Below, piece after piece: positions 37,090 to 47,282 of a stretch of 64,000 bases of DNA. This DNA comes from Trichodesmium sp. MAG_R03 (lineage in GTDB: Bacteria; Cyanobacteriota; Cyanobacteriia; Cyanobacteriales; Microcoleaceae): the NCBI GenBank assembly GCA_023356535.1, contig JAKQYF010000001.1, positions 1 through 64,000 on the forward strand. The letters are read 5' to 3'. Within the stretch, counting starts at the first letter, position 1; each line of letters begins with the position of its first letter. Position numbers and translations under genes: made by a program. The notes beneath the pieces are model-generated. The model had not been told where the DNA came from. It saw only the letters and a list, made by a program, of their open reading frames with translations, and searched no databases.

Positions 37090-38193
37090 ATGCTAACATC
37101 TCTCAAAAAGTGGATTAAATCTCAAATTCCCTTGACCAAGGATTTAACTAAAAAACTAACGAGGAAAAAATGGCAAGAAAAGTCAATTGTTTTCTTTTTA
37201 GGAAAGCGTTCTTTATTTCTGGAATCTGATATTAAAACCAAGGGTGCAAGTGGTTCAGATAGTGCAGTATTCTTTTTAACTAGGGAGTGGGCAAAGCAAG
37301 GCTACAATGTTACTGTATTCACTAATTGTGAAGATAGAGAAGGAATTTACGGTGGAGTCAAGTATCTTAATTATCAAAAAATAAACTGGTACGATACCTT
37401 TGATACTCTAATTATCTGGCGACATCCTAAAATGTTACCTATTAATACGAAAGCTAACAGAATCTGGTTTGATTGGCATGATATTATTACATTCGATCCT
37501 ATATATTTAGCAAGGTACAATAAAATTTTTGTCAAAAGTTATTATCAGCGTAATCTATTATCCGAACTACCCGATAGTAAGTTTGCAATTATTAACAACG
37601 GCGCAGATTCTTCTGTTTTAGAGCTTAGTAAAAACCAAAAACAACCCTACAAATTAGTATACACTTCCAGGTACTATCGAGGTTTAGAATTTATGCTGAT
37701 GTGGGGATGGCCGATAATAAAAGGAGAAATCCCAGAGGCGGAACTTAACATTTACTATGGATGGACTAAGCGCGATAGTAGTCAAAAACTAATTCCTTGG
37801 AAGCAAAAAATGGTAGAATTAATGCAGCAGCCAGGAGTAATAGAGCATGGTAGTGTAGGGCATAATCAATTAATGTATGAAAAATCTACTTCAGCTATTC
37901 ATTATTATGGGTGTACTTATGAAGAAATAGATTGTATTTCATTGCGAGAGTCGGCAATGGTAGGTTGTGTTCCTATCACTACTAATTATGCAGTTATTAA
38001 GGAAAAAGATTATTGTATTAAAGTAGATGGGGACCCCCAAGCAAAAGAAACTCAAGAAGCTTTAGCTGATAAAATTGTAGAACTTTTAAAAAATCCTCAA
38101 GAATTAGTAGATATTAGGGAAAAAATCCAAGAATATGTCAAACATGAAACTTGGGAACAGGTCGCACCATTATGGCTAAAAAATATTGATTAA
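37090..38193 (+). CDS. glycosyltransferase (GT-B, GT4-like), paralogue B
   Basis: I start at the ATG 37090 (MLTSLKKWIK), because the longer frame starts with TTG 37069. Key blocks match paralogue A: GASGSDSAVFFLTREWAKQGYNVTVFTNCEDREG (shown broken up as GASGSDSAVFFLTREWAKQG and YNVTVFTNC), IINNGADS, LVYTSRYYRGLEFMLMWGWP, LNIYYGWT and ESAMVGCVPITTNYAV. About half of the residues agree by eye. It probably transfers a sugar onto the same or a related glycan as paralogue A. Confidence 0.8.
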   Translation: MLTSLKKWIKSQIPLTKDLTKKLTRKKWQEKSIVFFLGKRSLFLESDIKTKGASGSDSAVFFLTREWAKQGYNVTVFTNCEDREGIYGGVKYLNYQKINWYDTFDTLIIWRHPKMLPINTKANRIWFDWHDIITFDPIYLARYNKIFVKSYYQRNLLSELPDSKFAIINNGADSSVLELSKNQKQPYKLVYTSRYYRGLEFMLMWGWPIIKGEIPEAELNIYYGWTKRDSSQKLIPWKQKMVELMQQPGVIEHGSVGHNQLMYEKSTSAIHYYGCTYEEIDCISLRESAMVGCVPITTNYAVIKEKDYCIKVDGDPQAKETQEALADKIVELLKNPQELVDIREKIQEYVKHETWEQVAPLWLKNID

Positions 38194-38418
38194 AACGAAG
38201 AATAATAAAAATTTATTTCTAGTGTAGAAAAACAAGTAGGTAAATATCTAACTTTTTCCCTGCTTCATAATCACTTAAACCAACATAGAAGATTAGCTTC
38301 CCATTAAACTCTATAACGAGAGAGTTATAATTAAAAACTTTCTGAGAATGTCTGATAATTGATTGGTTTAGTTCCTCATTAATTTGGGGTAGAAGAAATA
38401 TTAAATTTTAGAGCAACC

Positions 38419-39714
38419 ATGAAACTGATACTTCCTATTGAATTTTATCGTCAAGGTGGAGTAGAACGGGTAATTTCTGGAACAGTAGAATAATGGATTG
38501 AAATTGACGAAGTAGAGGAAATAATATTAATTTTGTCTAAAAAAAATATTCCTCATTTTCAAGAAAAGTTACCATTATCTCCAATAATTAAATACGAATC
38601 ATTTACATTGCCGCCAAAATCCTTACAATCTCGAATACTTTCTTTAATAAATAAATTATCGTCTTTATCTGGTAATCTTAAAGTGGAAAAAGTTGAAAAA
38701 TTTTTCAAGGATCTCCATCGTAAATGTCAGAGTGATTTTAGTATCAAATATTTAGTTAATCGTTATCAAGCAACTCATTGTTTGTACTTTTTAACTAATA
38801 GGTTAAACCCGCCAAATCTGGATATTCCTTTAGCAATGGTTTCCCATGATATTTTCTAGAGATTTGCACCTCTAACTTATCCAGAATCTTATGTGAAAGA
38901 ATACGATTTAAGTTTATTAGAATGGTTGAATAAGGTCGATATGGTTTTTACTGTTTCTGAAAAAACTCGTCGAGATGTTATTTCAATTTTTCCTGATTTT
39001 CATAAAAAAATTAAAACTATACCTAATTCTGGGTTGCCAACCAAATCAGCTTTTTCCCAAACTTTTTCTGTTTCCGAAGAAAATTCAAGTCAATTGATTA
39101 CCGAGACGCCAATATTTTATTATCCTTCATCTTTTGGTATTTATAAAGACCATTTGACTCTTATAAAAGCCGGTATTAAGCTAGCACAAAAAAACCTGAA
39201 GTTTAAAATTATTTTGATTGGTAAAGAGACAGATAATTTGATGGCGGGAAAATTTAGTTTATCTCAACAATCTCATAGTCAAGAATATGCGCATTACCTG
39301 CATCAATGCCAGCAAATATATCAGAATAATGAGAATTTAATTAAGGAGTATTTTGAGGGTTTAGGATATTGTGAGGAGGAAGTGGTAGAAAGATGGTATC
39401 AAAAATGTTCCTGTGTAGTGGTTCCTTCTAAATATGAGGGTTTTGGTCTAGCACTCTCAGAAGCAATAGTTCGAGGTTTACCTGTTATTGCTTCAAATTT
39501 AGAAGTTTTTCAAGAACAAGTAGAGCTTTATAAATGTAGCGCTCTGGTAAATTTTTTCCCTACTAGTGATGTTGAAGCTTTAGCTAATTCTATGGAGCGA
39601 TCGCTTATTAATCCTAAAAATAAGCTAACAGCAAAAGAAGCAGAAAAACGCTTTTATCATTGGACTTGGAATCATGCTGCCAAACAGTATATTGATTTCT
39701 TGGGACAGTTATAA
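38419..39714 (+). pseudogene. GT4-family glycosyltransferase with two in-frame stop codons
   Basis: A single reading frame runs from ATG 38419 (MKLILPIEFYRQGGVERVIS) to 39714, a complete GT4-type protein of about 430 residues. It is interrupted only by TAA 38491-38493 and TAG 38857-38859. The second half has the donor-binding signature: FYYPSSFGIYKDHLTLIKA, VVVPSKYEGFGLALSEAI (E-x7-E) and GLPVIASNLEVFQEQV. The TAG sits in MVSHDIF-stop-RFAPLTYPES, where a Trp codon TGG is the obvious ancestor. There is no frameshift, so inactivation looks recent. Translation from an internal start after the second stop would give only the donor domain. Confidence 0.8.
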
Positions 39715-39716
39715 AA

Positions 39717-40604
39717 TCAGAGCTCCATAAATTCCATAACTTTTGAATAATACAACTGATTTTTATGCCGACATTCTTCAAGACTTTCCGGATAAGACTG
39801 GGAATCTTTTAATAAACTTTGCCAGCTATGAGTTGAGGGAAAATAAAATTTGTTTTTATAGCGAAAATTTAGGCGATCAATAAATGATTTCTTTTTCCGC
39901 AACCAGAGTTCAACTGGATACATATTTGGTTTATGTTTTAAGGTGTAAAATTTACTACTAAAGGGAAAAGCTAATACTTTTCTTCCTAGTAAAGTAGCCC
40001 AATATACCCCATGATAGGAACTCGTCAATACTGTTTCGCCAGAACCCAAGAAATCCAAAACTTTTTCCATGTCATTACATTCATTAGTCAGGCGGGGAAA
40101 GTTTTCGATATTTAAGAGGAATTTTTTATGAGAAAAAACAACAAACTCATGCTTTATTTCTCTTTTTTTATCAAACGACTTATGCATACAACTTGCACAA
40201 GGTAGCCAATCATATCCTAAAATACCAAAATCTCTAATTACTACTAAATCGAAATTTTCTAAATATGAATAATCAAACGAATTAATAGCTTCATCAGTTA
40301 TTTCCCGGGGGAACAATTTGCCTTTTTTCCGAACATAAATTTGCTGACCGATACCCCATGCAATTAATTTTTTTCGTTTTCTGGCATTAATTATTGTAGC
40401 AATTTCAGGTAAGAAACGAGGAAACAACAAGCCTCCTCCACCAAGAATAATATGTTTTCCCTCTAATTCTTCAGCTTTTACAGGTAGCCTAATATCTAAT
40501 TTTTCAATTTTAGCTCCTGGAAGTTCAAAATAATTTAAAGGACTGGAAAGTGAGTCTCCTATATTTTTTCGATCCGTCCCATAACAATTAATTATCGATT
40601 GCAT
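39717..40604 (-). CDS. polysaccharide pyruvyl transferase family protein (paralogue 2)
   Basis: Same motif order as the protein at 15880-16824: HIILGGGGLLFPRF, DLVVIRDFG, LPCASCMHKSF, KVLDFLGSGETVLTSSYHG and LLGRKVLAFPFSSKFYTLKH. The two proteins share the region after CASCM almost block for block. The start is ATG 40602-40604, placed ten bases after a consensus AGGAGG. The GTG three codons earlier overlaps that site and is unlikely. It is convergent with the interrupted glycosyltransferase, the two ends almost touching. Expected to pyruvylate a surface glycan sugar. Confidence 0.78.
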   Translation of the reverse strand: MQSIINCYGTDRKNIGDSLSSPLNYFELPGAKIEKLDIRLPVKAEELEGKHIILGGGGLLFPRFLPEIATIINARKRKKLIAWGIGQQIYVRKKGKLFPREITDEAINSFDYSYLENFDLVVIRDFGILGYDWLPCASCMHKSFDKKREIKHEFVVFSHKKFLLNIENFPRLTNECNDMEKVLDFLGSGETVLTSSYHGVYWATLLGRKVLAFPFSSKFYTLKHKPNMYPVELWLRKKKSFIDRLNFRYKNKFYFPSTHSWQSLLKDSQSYPESLEECRHKNQLYYSKVMEFMEL

Positions 40605-40640
40605 CTTAATCACACCTCCTATTTGGTTTTTTTACTCATT

Positions 40641-40811
40641 TTTTAGGATTCTATAAAGGCGCTAAATTATCTGGATTTTTTGACTTTTGCAAATGCTCCT
40701 GTACCGAATTTATTAAACCATTATTTATACCTAATTTAATTTCCCATTATGTATATTTTTTCTAACTTCAAGCAACTCCTACATCTAAATTTACATTCTG
40801 CAAAATGAAGA
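40641..40811 (-). pseudogene. degraded copy of the 3' end of the OGT-like gene
   Basis: It aligns with 40949-41117 in the intact gene over about 170 bases with more than 85 percent agreement by eye. Examples are TTATCTGGATTTTTTGAC, TTTTGCAAATGCTCC and CATCTAAATTTACATTCTG. Differences are mostly C-to-T on the plus strand, plus small indels that break the frame. This is the youngest-looking of three duplicated gene tails in the island. Confidence 0.75.
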
Positions 40812-40900
40812 ATCACAATTCTCAAAAACTTTGCTACACATCGCTTCTAAAAATAATTTTCATCTTTTGTCTCTTTTCTCAATACAAAACTCCTAAAAGG

Positions 40901-43900
40901 CTAGAAATAAAGTTCAGCAAATATCTGATACATCTCTTTTGCCAATTTTTTAGGATTCCACAAAGGCGCCAAATTATCTGGATTTTTTGACTTTTGCAAA
41001 TGCTCCCGCACCGAATTTCTTAAACCATTATTTTGACCTAATTTAATTCCCCATTCTGTATATTCTTCCCAACTCCAAGCAACTCCTACATCTAAATTTA
41101 CATTCTGCAAAAATGAATAACCCATCCGAGATAAATATTGTTCACCAGCTCTAGTTATTATCGGTAAATTTGACCATAAAGCTTCTAAATTATGAGTACC
41201 ACCATTATAAGGATAAGAATCTAACAAAACATCAGTTACCTGATAAATTGCTCGATGTTCTTCTTCTGTTTTAGTTTGCCCTAAAAACATAATTCGATTA
41301 AAGTCTACACCTAAATTTTCAGATTCTTGAAGATAACTTTGATAAATTATATCTACGTCTCCCTGACCTTTCCGAATTAATATACTTTTTGGGGTATGTT
41401 GCAAAATTTTCAGTTGAGCACTTACCATTTCTGGGTTAGTTTTTCGCCCGGGTGCTACACACAAATAAACCATTTGATCTGAATCAATTCCGAGACTATT
41501 TCTAGTTGAATTTCTATCAATAGGACGACTCTCAAACCCACCCACAGCTACAGATGTTTCTGGTAATCTCACTAACTTTTCTAAATAATATTTTTCTCTT
41601 CCTTGAGGATGGGTATGCCAGTCACATAAAAAGTAATGACTTTCAGAAATATAGGGGGCATCAAAACCTAACCAAGACACACAAACTGGCGCAGGTTTTT
41701 CATAGAGAATATGAACATTTATTGGCAATGTAGTTGAATCTAAATCAACAACTATATCTAAATTATCCTCTAATATTTGTTCAACGATTTCTGTATAAGA
41801 TGGAAACCCATTAGGATACTTTTTTGGCCAGTAGGTTTGAACAGACATTTGTTCAAATCTTTGAGTAACATCGTCCCTCTTCAACGGACCTGTAATATAG
41901 AGATGAACATCTGGTGTAATCTGAGATAATTCTCTGATTAAAGCTTCACTACACCAACCTACAGAATGACGGCGAAAATGTTTGGACAGGAATCCTATTT
42001 TTAATGATCGGGAACTGGAAGTATAACTTTTAGTGGTGTGATAAATTTTAGGTCGATTTTGATAATATTGCTGGGCGATTAACTTATAAAAATTTGCATT
42101 TCCCTCTAAGTCATCCCGGAGATGATAAACGGCAAACAAGAAAATTTCATAAAGTAGCTTTATTTCTAGTTCGCTACAATTTTTATAACTCTGATAACAG
42201 ATTTTTTCTACTTCTAAAAGTTTGGAATTTGCTGCATCACTTACTCCAGATTGAAAGTAGGAAAATAAAAAGGCAGTTCCCGAAAGAATAGGAGCTATTT
42301 CTCCACAAGAATTACAGAAGTCATCGGCAGCTTTTCTTGCTTCAGCAAGTTTAGTTGTATGACTAAGTAAATCACATAATTGTTGATGAGCTTCAACAAA
42401 TTTTGGTTTGAGTTCAATTGCTTTTTTAAATAAAGCGATCGCCTCTTCCATTTTTTCTTGTTTAATAATATGTCCGATGCGAGAGTAAATTTCTGCCCAG
42501 TTGGGTTTAAGCTCTAATGCTTTATAATATTTTTCTAGTGCTGATTCTAATAATCCTTGATTAGAAAATACTGTTCCTAAATTTGCATAAGCATCATAGG
42601 AGTTAGGGTTATATTTGATTGCTTCCTGATAATGAAATATTGCTTGTTCATAGTCACCTTTCAGCAATAAGTTATTAGCTAGCTTTTCATGTAAATGTTT
42701 TAAGTCTGAATTAATATTTAGTGCTTTTTGATAATACTTAGCTGCTGCCTCTTTATCCCCTTGTTTACCTAAAATATTAGCTAGATTGCTATAAGCTTCA
42801 GTATAGTCTGGCTTGAGATTAATTGCTCTTTTATAACTCTTAATTGCATCATTAATTCTACTTAGTTTAACAAGGGTATTCCCTAACTTAAAGTGAAAGT
42901 CTGCCTCTACTATATCTGGTTGAATTTCTAATGCTTTTTCCCAAGCATTAAGAGCTTCATCAACCTTGCCTAAATATTGATATAGTTTGCCAAGATTCCA
43001 ATAAATACCAGCCAAACCAGGTTTTAAGTCAATAGCCTTTTGATAATGAAATAGCGCTTGTTTATATTGACCTAACTGTAAATATACACTACCAATATTT
43101 CCCTGAACTTCAGCTACCTCTGGGTCAATTTTTAACCCCTGACTATAAGCATTTAAAGCAGCTTCTAAATTATTTTGTTGGTAAAAAGCATTTCCTAAAA
43201 TTACATAACATGGAGAATAATCTGGTTGAATTTTTAAAGCTTGTTTGCAGGAGGCGATCGCTGATGCTAAGTTTCCTTCTTTCAAGGCAATATTAGCTTG
43301 ATTTATATAAGCTTCTGCTGCTGGAAACTTTAATATTTTTTCGGTCAACTCTGACTCTGGTTCTTGATATCCAAAAGTCGTAAATTGACCTATTTTTTCA
43401 AAATTTTCTTCTACTTGATCTGGGTAAGGCAATGTATCAGAAGTATTCTCGAAAGTATCTACTTTTTTTTTTGCTCTAAAATCAAATTGAAAGTAGGAGG
43501 TTGAATTTCATGTTCCTCATCAGAAAGAAAAATTTCTCCATTTTGTTCTCCTATAATTTTTTTATTTTCTATGAAATTATTTGCTTTTTCTTTAACTAAT
43601 GAATCAATATATTCCCTAATATTATTCTTATTATCCGATGCTAATTTTTGCCATTTAGTGAATAATTCTTCCAATTCATTCTCAGTAGTTTCAGGTTTGA
43701 TTAATTTATATAATTTGATAAAAGCTTCCCGATAATTGGGTTGAATAGATAAAGATTTTTGATAATAATCAAAAGCTGATTCAAGATTTGTAAACAGAGC
43801 ATATACTTCTGCTAACTTGAAGTAAGCTTTAGGATATTCTGGTTCGATTTGCAGCAACTTTTGATAACAATAAACTGCCTGATCAAATTCTCCTATCTGA

Positions 43901-44349
43901 CAAAATACATTTCCTAACATCAATTGCACAGATGCTAAATCTGAATTAATCTCTAAGGCCTTTTGATAATTTAAAATAGCTAAATCAAACTTCCTCTGTT
44001 TATAATAAACAGTGCCAATATTAGCATATACTTGTGCAAAATTCGGTTCAATCTTTAACGCCTGATGATAAGTATTAATGGCCTGTTCAAATAAATTATG
44101 ACTTTGAAAAATATTCCCTAAAGTCAAATAAGTAGAAGCAAAATGTGGTTGAATTTTAACTGCTTTTTTGCAAGATGAAATAGCTGCATCAATATTTCCT
44201 TGCATCGAGTATACTTCAGCTAGCTTCTTGTAAGCTTCCACATAATCCGGTTTAATGTTCAAAGCCTTTTGATAAGCAATCATCGCTGTATTAAGTTGTC
44301 CAGAATCTTTCAATTGATTGGCTGTGTTGAAATAATTTTCAGCTAACAT
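40901..44349 (-). CDS. TPR protein with C-terminal O-GlcNAc-transferase-like (GT41) domain, split by a one-base frameshift
   Basis: Two abutting frames make one gene. The first (43459-44349, 296 residues) is made of TPR repeats (NTAMIAYQKALNIKPDYVEA and so on) and ends after a 10-A run (43463-43472 on the plus strand as T's). One extra A would extend it as EQKKKVDTFENTSD straight into the second frame (40901-43432, 843 residues), which has no ATG of its own. The second holds eight or nine more TPRs, then a SPINDLY/OGT-like domain from about residue 470 (KIGFLSKHFRRHSVGWCSEAL, FDAPYISESHYFLCDWHTHP, LDSYPYNGGTHNLEALWSNL). The full protein would be about 1150 residues. It probably glycosylates a protein or acts in the surface-glycan pathway. 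The break may be a sequencing error, transcriptional slippage or a real mutation. Confidence 0.85.
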
Positions 44350-44427
44350 TTTCTTTACAAACCCTGATAGCGTTAAAGTGAGATAATACTTGTAATTTTA
44401 TTATATTTCACACAAGGAGTACAGACA

Positions 44428-44763
44428 ATGTTAACAGAACAAGACCTAACTATATTAATGAAACAGCAAGTTGGCAAAGCTGCTGCTGACCTAGTAAAAC
44501 CAGGAATGATAGTGGGGTTAGGCACGGGGTCAACCACTGCTTACATGATTCAATTTCTAGGGGAACGTCTCCAAAGTAGTGAACTCAAAGAGATTAAAGG
44601 TATCCCTACCTCTTTCCAATCAACCGTATTAGCTAAAAGGCATGGTGTACCATTAACAACTCTCGATGAAGTTGACCAGATAGATATTGCCATTGACGGC
44701 GCTGATGAAGTTGACCCACAAAAAAATCTGATTAAGGGTGGTGGAGCAGCTCATACTCGTGAG
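44428..44763 (+). CDS. rpiA: ribose-5-phosphate isomerase A, exon 1
   Basis: The first 112 codons of RpiA, which interconverts ribose 5-phosphate and ribulose 5-phosphate in the Calvin cycle and pentose phosphate pathway. [20 protein letters not shown] at about 28-47 is the phosphate-binding loop. [12 protein letters not shown] (88-99) and [11 protein letters not shown] (102-112) hold the catalytic Asp and Lys region. The leader has a strong AAGGAG 10 bases before ATG 44428. The exon ends at GAG 44763, where GTGCGAC begins the group II intron. Reading on without splicing gives only a few foreign residues (VRLVGH) before a stop. Confidence 0.93.
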
Positions 44764-47282
44764 GTGCGACTCGTTGGCCACTAAACCAGGAAACTGGATA
44801 TAAATGGCCGTTCCAAGTCAATACATGAGGATAACCTCGACTTGTGAATAACTCTTATATCCTTCGTGGTGAAATTCCACCGCCCCGTTGTCTGGGTAGA
44901 AAGCATAGGCCACGGAGTAGCGACTGAACATCAATCTCCGAAGCTGGCTTAAAAGCGGGAAAATACCAGTTACCGAGGAACGATACCGCAAGCAAAGGCT
45001 GACAAGTGGACGAACAGGAAGTAATCAAACTCTCGTAATAGGAAACCATCCCCAAGGTAGCTATGGGATGTAGGACGAAAGTCAGGGGGTCAATGGACAA
45101 TCTTATTTTGCGGAGATTGTCAGCAACCATAACGAACCCTCCGGGAGATTTTGCCCCACTAAATCAGTCGTAATAAAGGAATAAGGGAACGAGGAAACCT
45201 CTCTAAGACACCTAAGAATATAGGTCGAAATCTTAGGAAGCCATTCAAGGTCAACCTGCGCAAAGGACGCAGGTCTTAGGGAGAGTAGGATTGGGTAAAA
45301 AGCTTTCGAGCTGACGTACCCACTGTTAGACGTAATGTAAGGTAATAATTAGCGATGAATAAAGCTAAAACACTAAAAAGGAAACTGGGAAATCCAAAAC
45401 CCTTTTTAAGGGTGGCATGGGACACAGACGATATACCGGACTCTGTATGTATCAATCCAAATATTAAATGGAAAGATATTAATTGGAAGAAGGTAGAAAA
45501 GTATGTATTTAAGTTGCAAAAGTTAATTTACAGAGCATCCAGCCGTGGCGAAATCCGCAAGATGCGCAAGTACCAAAAACTTCTGATCAAAAGTTACTAC
45601 GCAAGGTTGTTAGCTGTTAGGCGCGTGACCCAAGATAACCAGGGTAAGAAAACTGCGGGTGTAGATGGTATTAAAAATCTACTGCCAATGCAGAGACTGA
45701 ACCTAGTTGACTTATTAAATTCACCCTACCTCAAGGCAAGTCCGACCCGCAGAGTATGGAGACCAAAACCAGGGAGAGATGAAAAACCCCCGTTAGGCAT
45801 TCCAACGATGTATGACAGGGTGCTACAAGCCTTAGTCAAGTTGGGTATGGAACCAGAATGGGAGGCACGTTTTGAGCCTAATAGCTATGGTTTTAGACCA
45901 GGACGGTCAACGCATGATGCCATAGAGGCCATCCATATAAGCGTCAACCATAAACCAAAATATGTACTTGATGCTGACATATCCAAATGTTTTGACCGAA
46001 TTAACCATGATGGGTTGCTGAGAAAAATGGGTCATACACCGTACAGGCGATTAATTAAGCAATGGTTAAAAGCCGGGGTATTTGACAATAAACAATTCTC
46101 AAACACTGTGGAAGAAACACCACAGGGAGAGGTAATATCACCCTTACTAGCAAACATCGCCTTACATGGTATGGAAAAATGCTTAACTCAATTTGCTGAA
46201 TCCTTACCAGGAAAAAAGCGAGACAATAAAACAGCATTATCCTTAATACGCTATGCTGATGACTTTGTTATCCTACATAAAGACATCAAGGTAGTACTAC
46301 AAGCAAAAGCTGTGATACAGGAATGGTTAAGTCAGATAGGGTTAGAACTAAAACCAGAAAAAACCAAAATTGCCCATACCTTGGAAGAATATGAAGGAAA
46401 TCAACCCGGATTCGACTTCTTAGGATTTACAATTAGGCAATTCAAGGCTAAGTCAACCGAACAAGGATTTAAAACGCTGATTAAACCATCCTCTAAGAGT
46501 ATAAAAACTCACTATCGGAAACTGGCGGATACATGCGACAAGCTTAAAAACGCTGCCACTAAAGCTTTAATAGCTAAATTAAATCCGGTAATTAGGGGAT
46601 GGGCTAACTACTTCTCAACTGTGGTCAGTAAAGAAATATTCAGTAAAATGAATATGCTTTTAGTGAAAAGGCTATGGAGATGGGCAAGTAGAAGGCATCC
46701 AAATAAGCCTGCTAAATGGGTCAAAGATAAGTATTTCCCTCGCTGCAAAGAAACTAGAAATTGGGTACTTAATGACGGCGAGTATGTACTTGATCTGCAC
46801 TCAGATGTCTCTATTATTAGACACATAAAAGTGAAAGGTATTAAATCCCCTTATGATGGCGATTGGACTTATTGGAGTAGCAGAATCGGTAAACATCCAG
46901 GCGTAAGGAAAGAAGTCACAACGTTGTTACAACGGCAACAGAATAAATGCGCATTTTGTGGGCTAACTTTCAGACCAACTGACCTAAGGTCAGTTGACCA
47001 TATAGAACCAAGGTCTAAAGGTGGTGACAACACATACAAGAATAAACAACTGTTGCACCGACATTGCCACGACACTAAAACCGCGTTAGATAATAAAACA
47101 TATCCAAAATCGAAGTTACAGGCTTTACCTGAAGGATATTTATGGGTTGACGATATGTTGCTTCTAAGGTAAGGATGTACCTATGAAAAAGGACGTTTAG
47201 GAGAGGAGCCGTGTGAGGCGAAAGTCTCACGCACGGTTTTGAAGACGAGTCGGATCAGGTAACTTATCTGGCTTAGTTTAAC
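44764..47282 (+). mobile_element. group II intron inside rpiA
   Basis: The 5' boundary is GTGCGAC, the group II consensus. Domain V is at 47206-47239 (GAGCCGTGTGAGGCGAAAGT and a complementary arm closing at CGGTTTT) and domain VI at about 47241-47280, ending in AC before exon 2. The length is 2519 bases with a full reverse transcriptase frame at 45355-47172 in domain IV. Removing it joins GAG to AAA in frame and restores the conserved [12 protein letters not shown] RpiA sequence. Because rpiA is needed for carbon fixation, splicing must be efficient in vivo unless another rpiA copy exists. Confidence 0.93.
45355..47172 (+). CDS. group II intron reverse transcriptase/maturase with HNH endonuclease
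   Basis: This 605-residue intron-encoded protein comprises an N-terminal RT-0 region and fingers and palm with catalytic aspartates in LDADISKCFD (about 205-214) and LIRYADDFVIL (YADD at 300-303). A maturase X domain follows at about 390-470 (KLNPVIRGWANYFSTVVSKE). The C-terminal HNH nuclease is near 534-580 (CAFCGLTF, SVDHIEPRSKGGDN, LLHRHCHD). It assists splicing and gives target-primed mobility. All catalytic residues are present, so both splicing and mobility could be active. ATG start is within intron domain IV. Confidence 0.95.
   Translation: MNKAKTLKRKLGNPKPFLRVAWDTDDIPDSVCINPNIKWKDINWKKVEKYVFKLQKLIYRASSRGEIRKMRKYQKLLIKSYYARLLAVRRVTQDNQGKKTAGVDGIKNLLPMQRLNLVDLLNSPYLKASPTRRVWRPKPGRDEKPPLGIPTMYDRVLQALVKLGMEPEWEARFEPNSYGFRPGRSTHDAIEAIHISVNHKPKYVLDADISKCFDRINHDGLLRKMGHTPYRRLIKQWLKAGVFDNKQFSNTVEETPQGEVISPLLANIALHGMEKCLTQFAESLPGKKRDNKTALSLIRYADDFVILHKDIKVVLQAKAVIQEWLSQIGLELKPEKTKIAHTLEEYEGNQPGFDFLGFTIRQFKAKSTEQGFKTLIKPSSKSIKTHYRKLADTCDKLKNAATKALIAKLNPVIRGWANYFSTVVSKEIFSKMNMLLVKRLWRWASRRHPNKPAKWVKDKYFPRCKETRNWVLNDGEYVLDLHSDVSIIRHIKVKGIKSPYDGDWTYWSSRIGKHPGVRKEVTTLLQRQQNKCAFCGLTFRPTDLRSVDHIEPRSKGGDNTYKNKQLLHRHCHDTKTALDNKTYPKSKLQALPEGYLWVDDMLLLR

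Noticed and set aside
40641..41117. Diversity-generating retroelement (template/variable repeat) behind the duplicated gene ends
   Set aside because: The paired tails at first resemble VR/TR pairs. Differences are spread over all bases, include indels and T/G changes, and run mostly in one direction (G:C to A:T in the broken copy). No DGR-type reverse transcriptase or Avd gene is nearby; the only RT belongs to the group II intron.
45355..47172. Retron or defence-type reverse transcriptase
   Set aside because: The RT has maturase X and HNH domains and sits inside a GTGCGAC...domain V intron that interrupts rpiA, so it is a standard group II intron protein.
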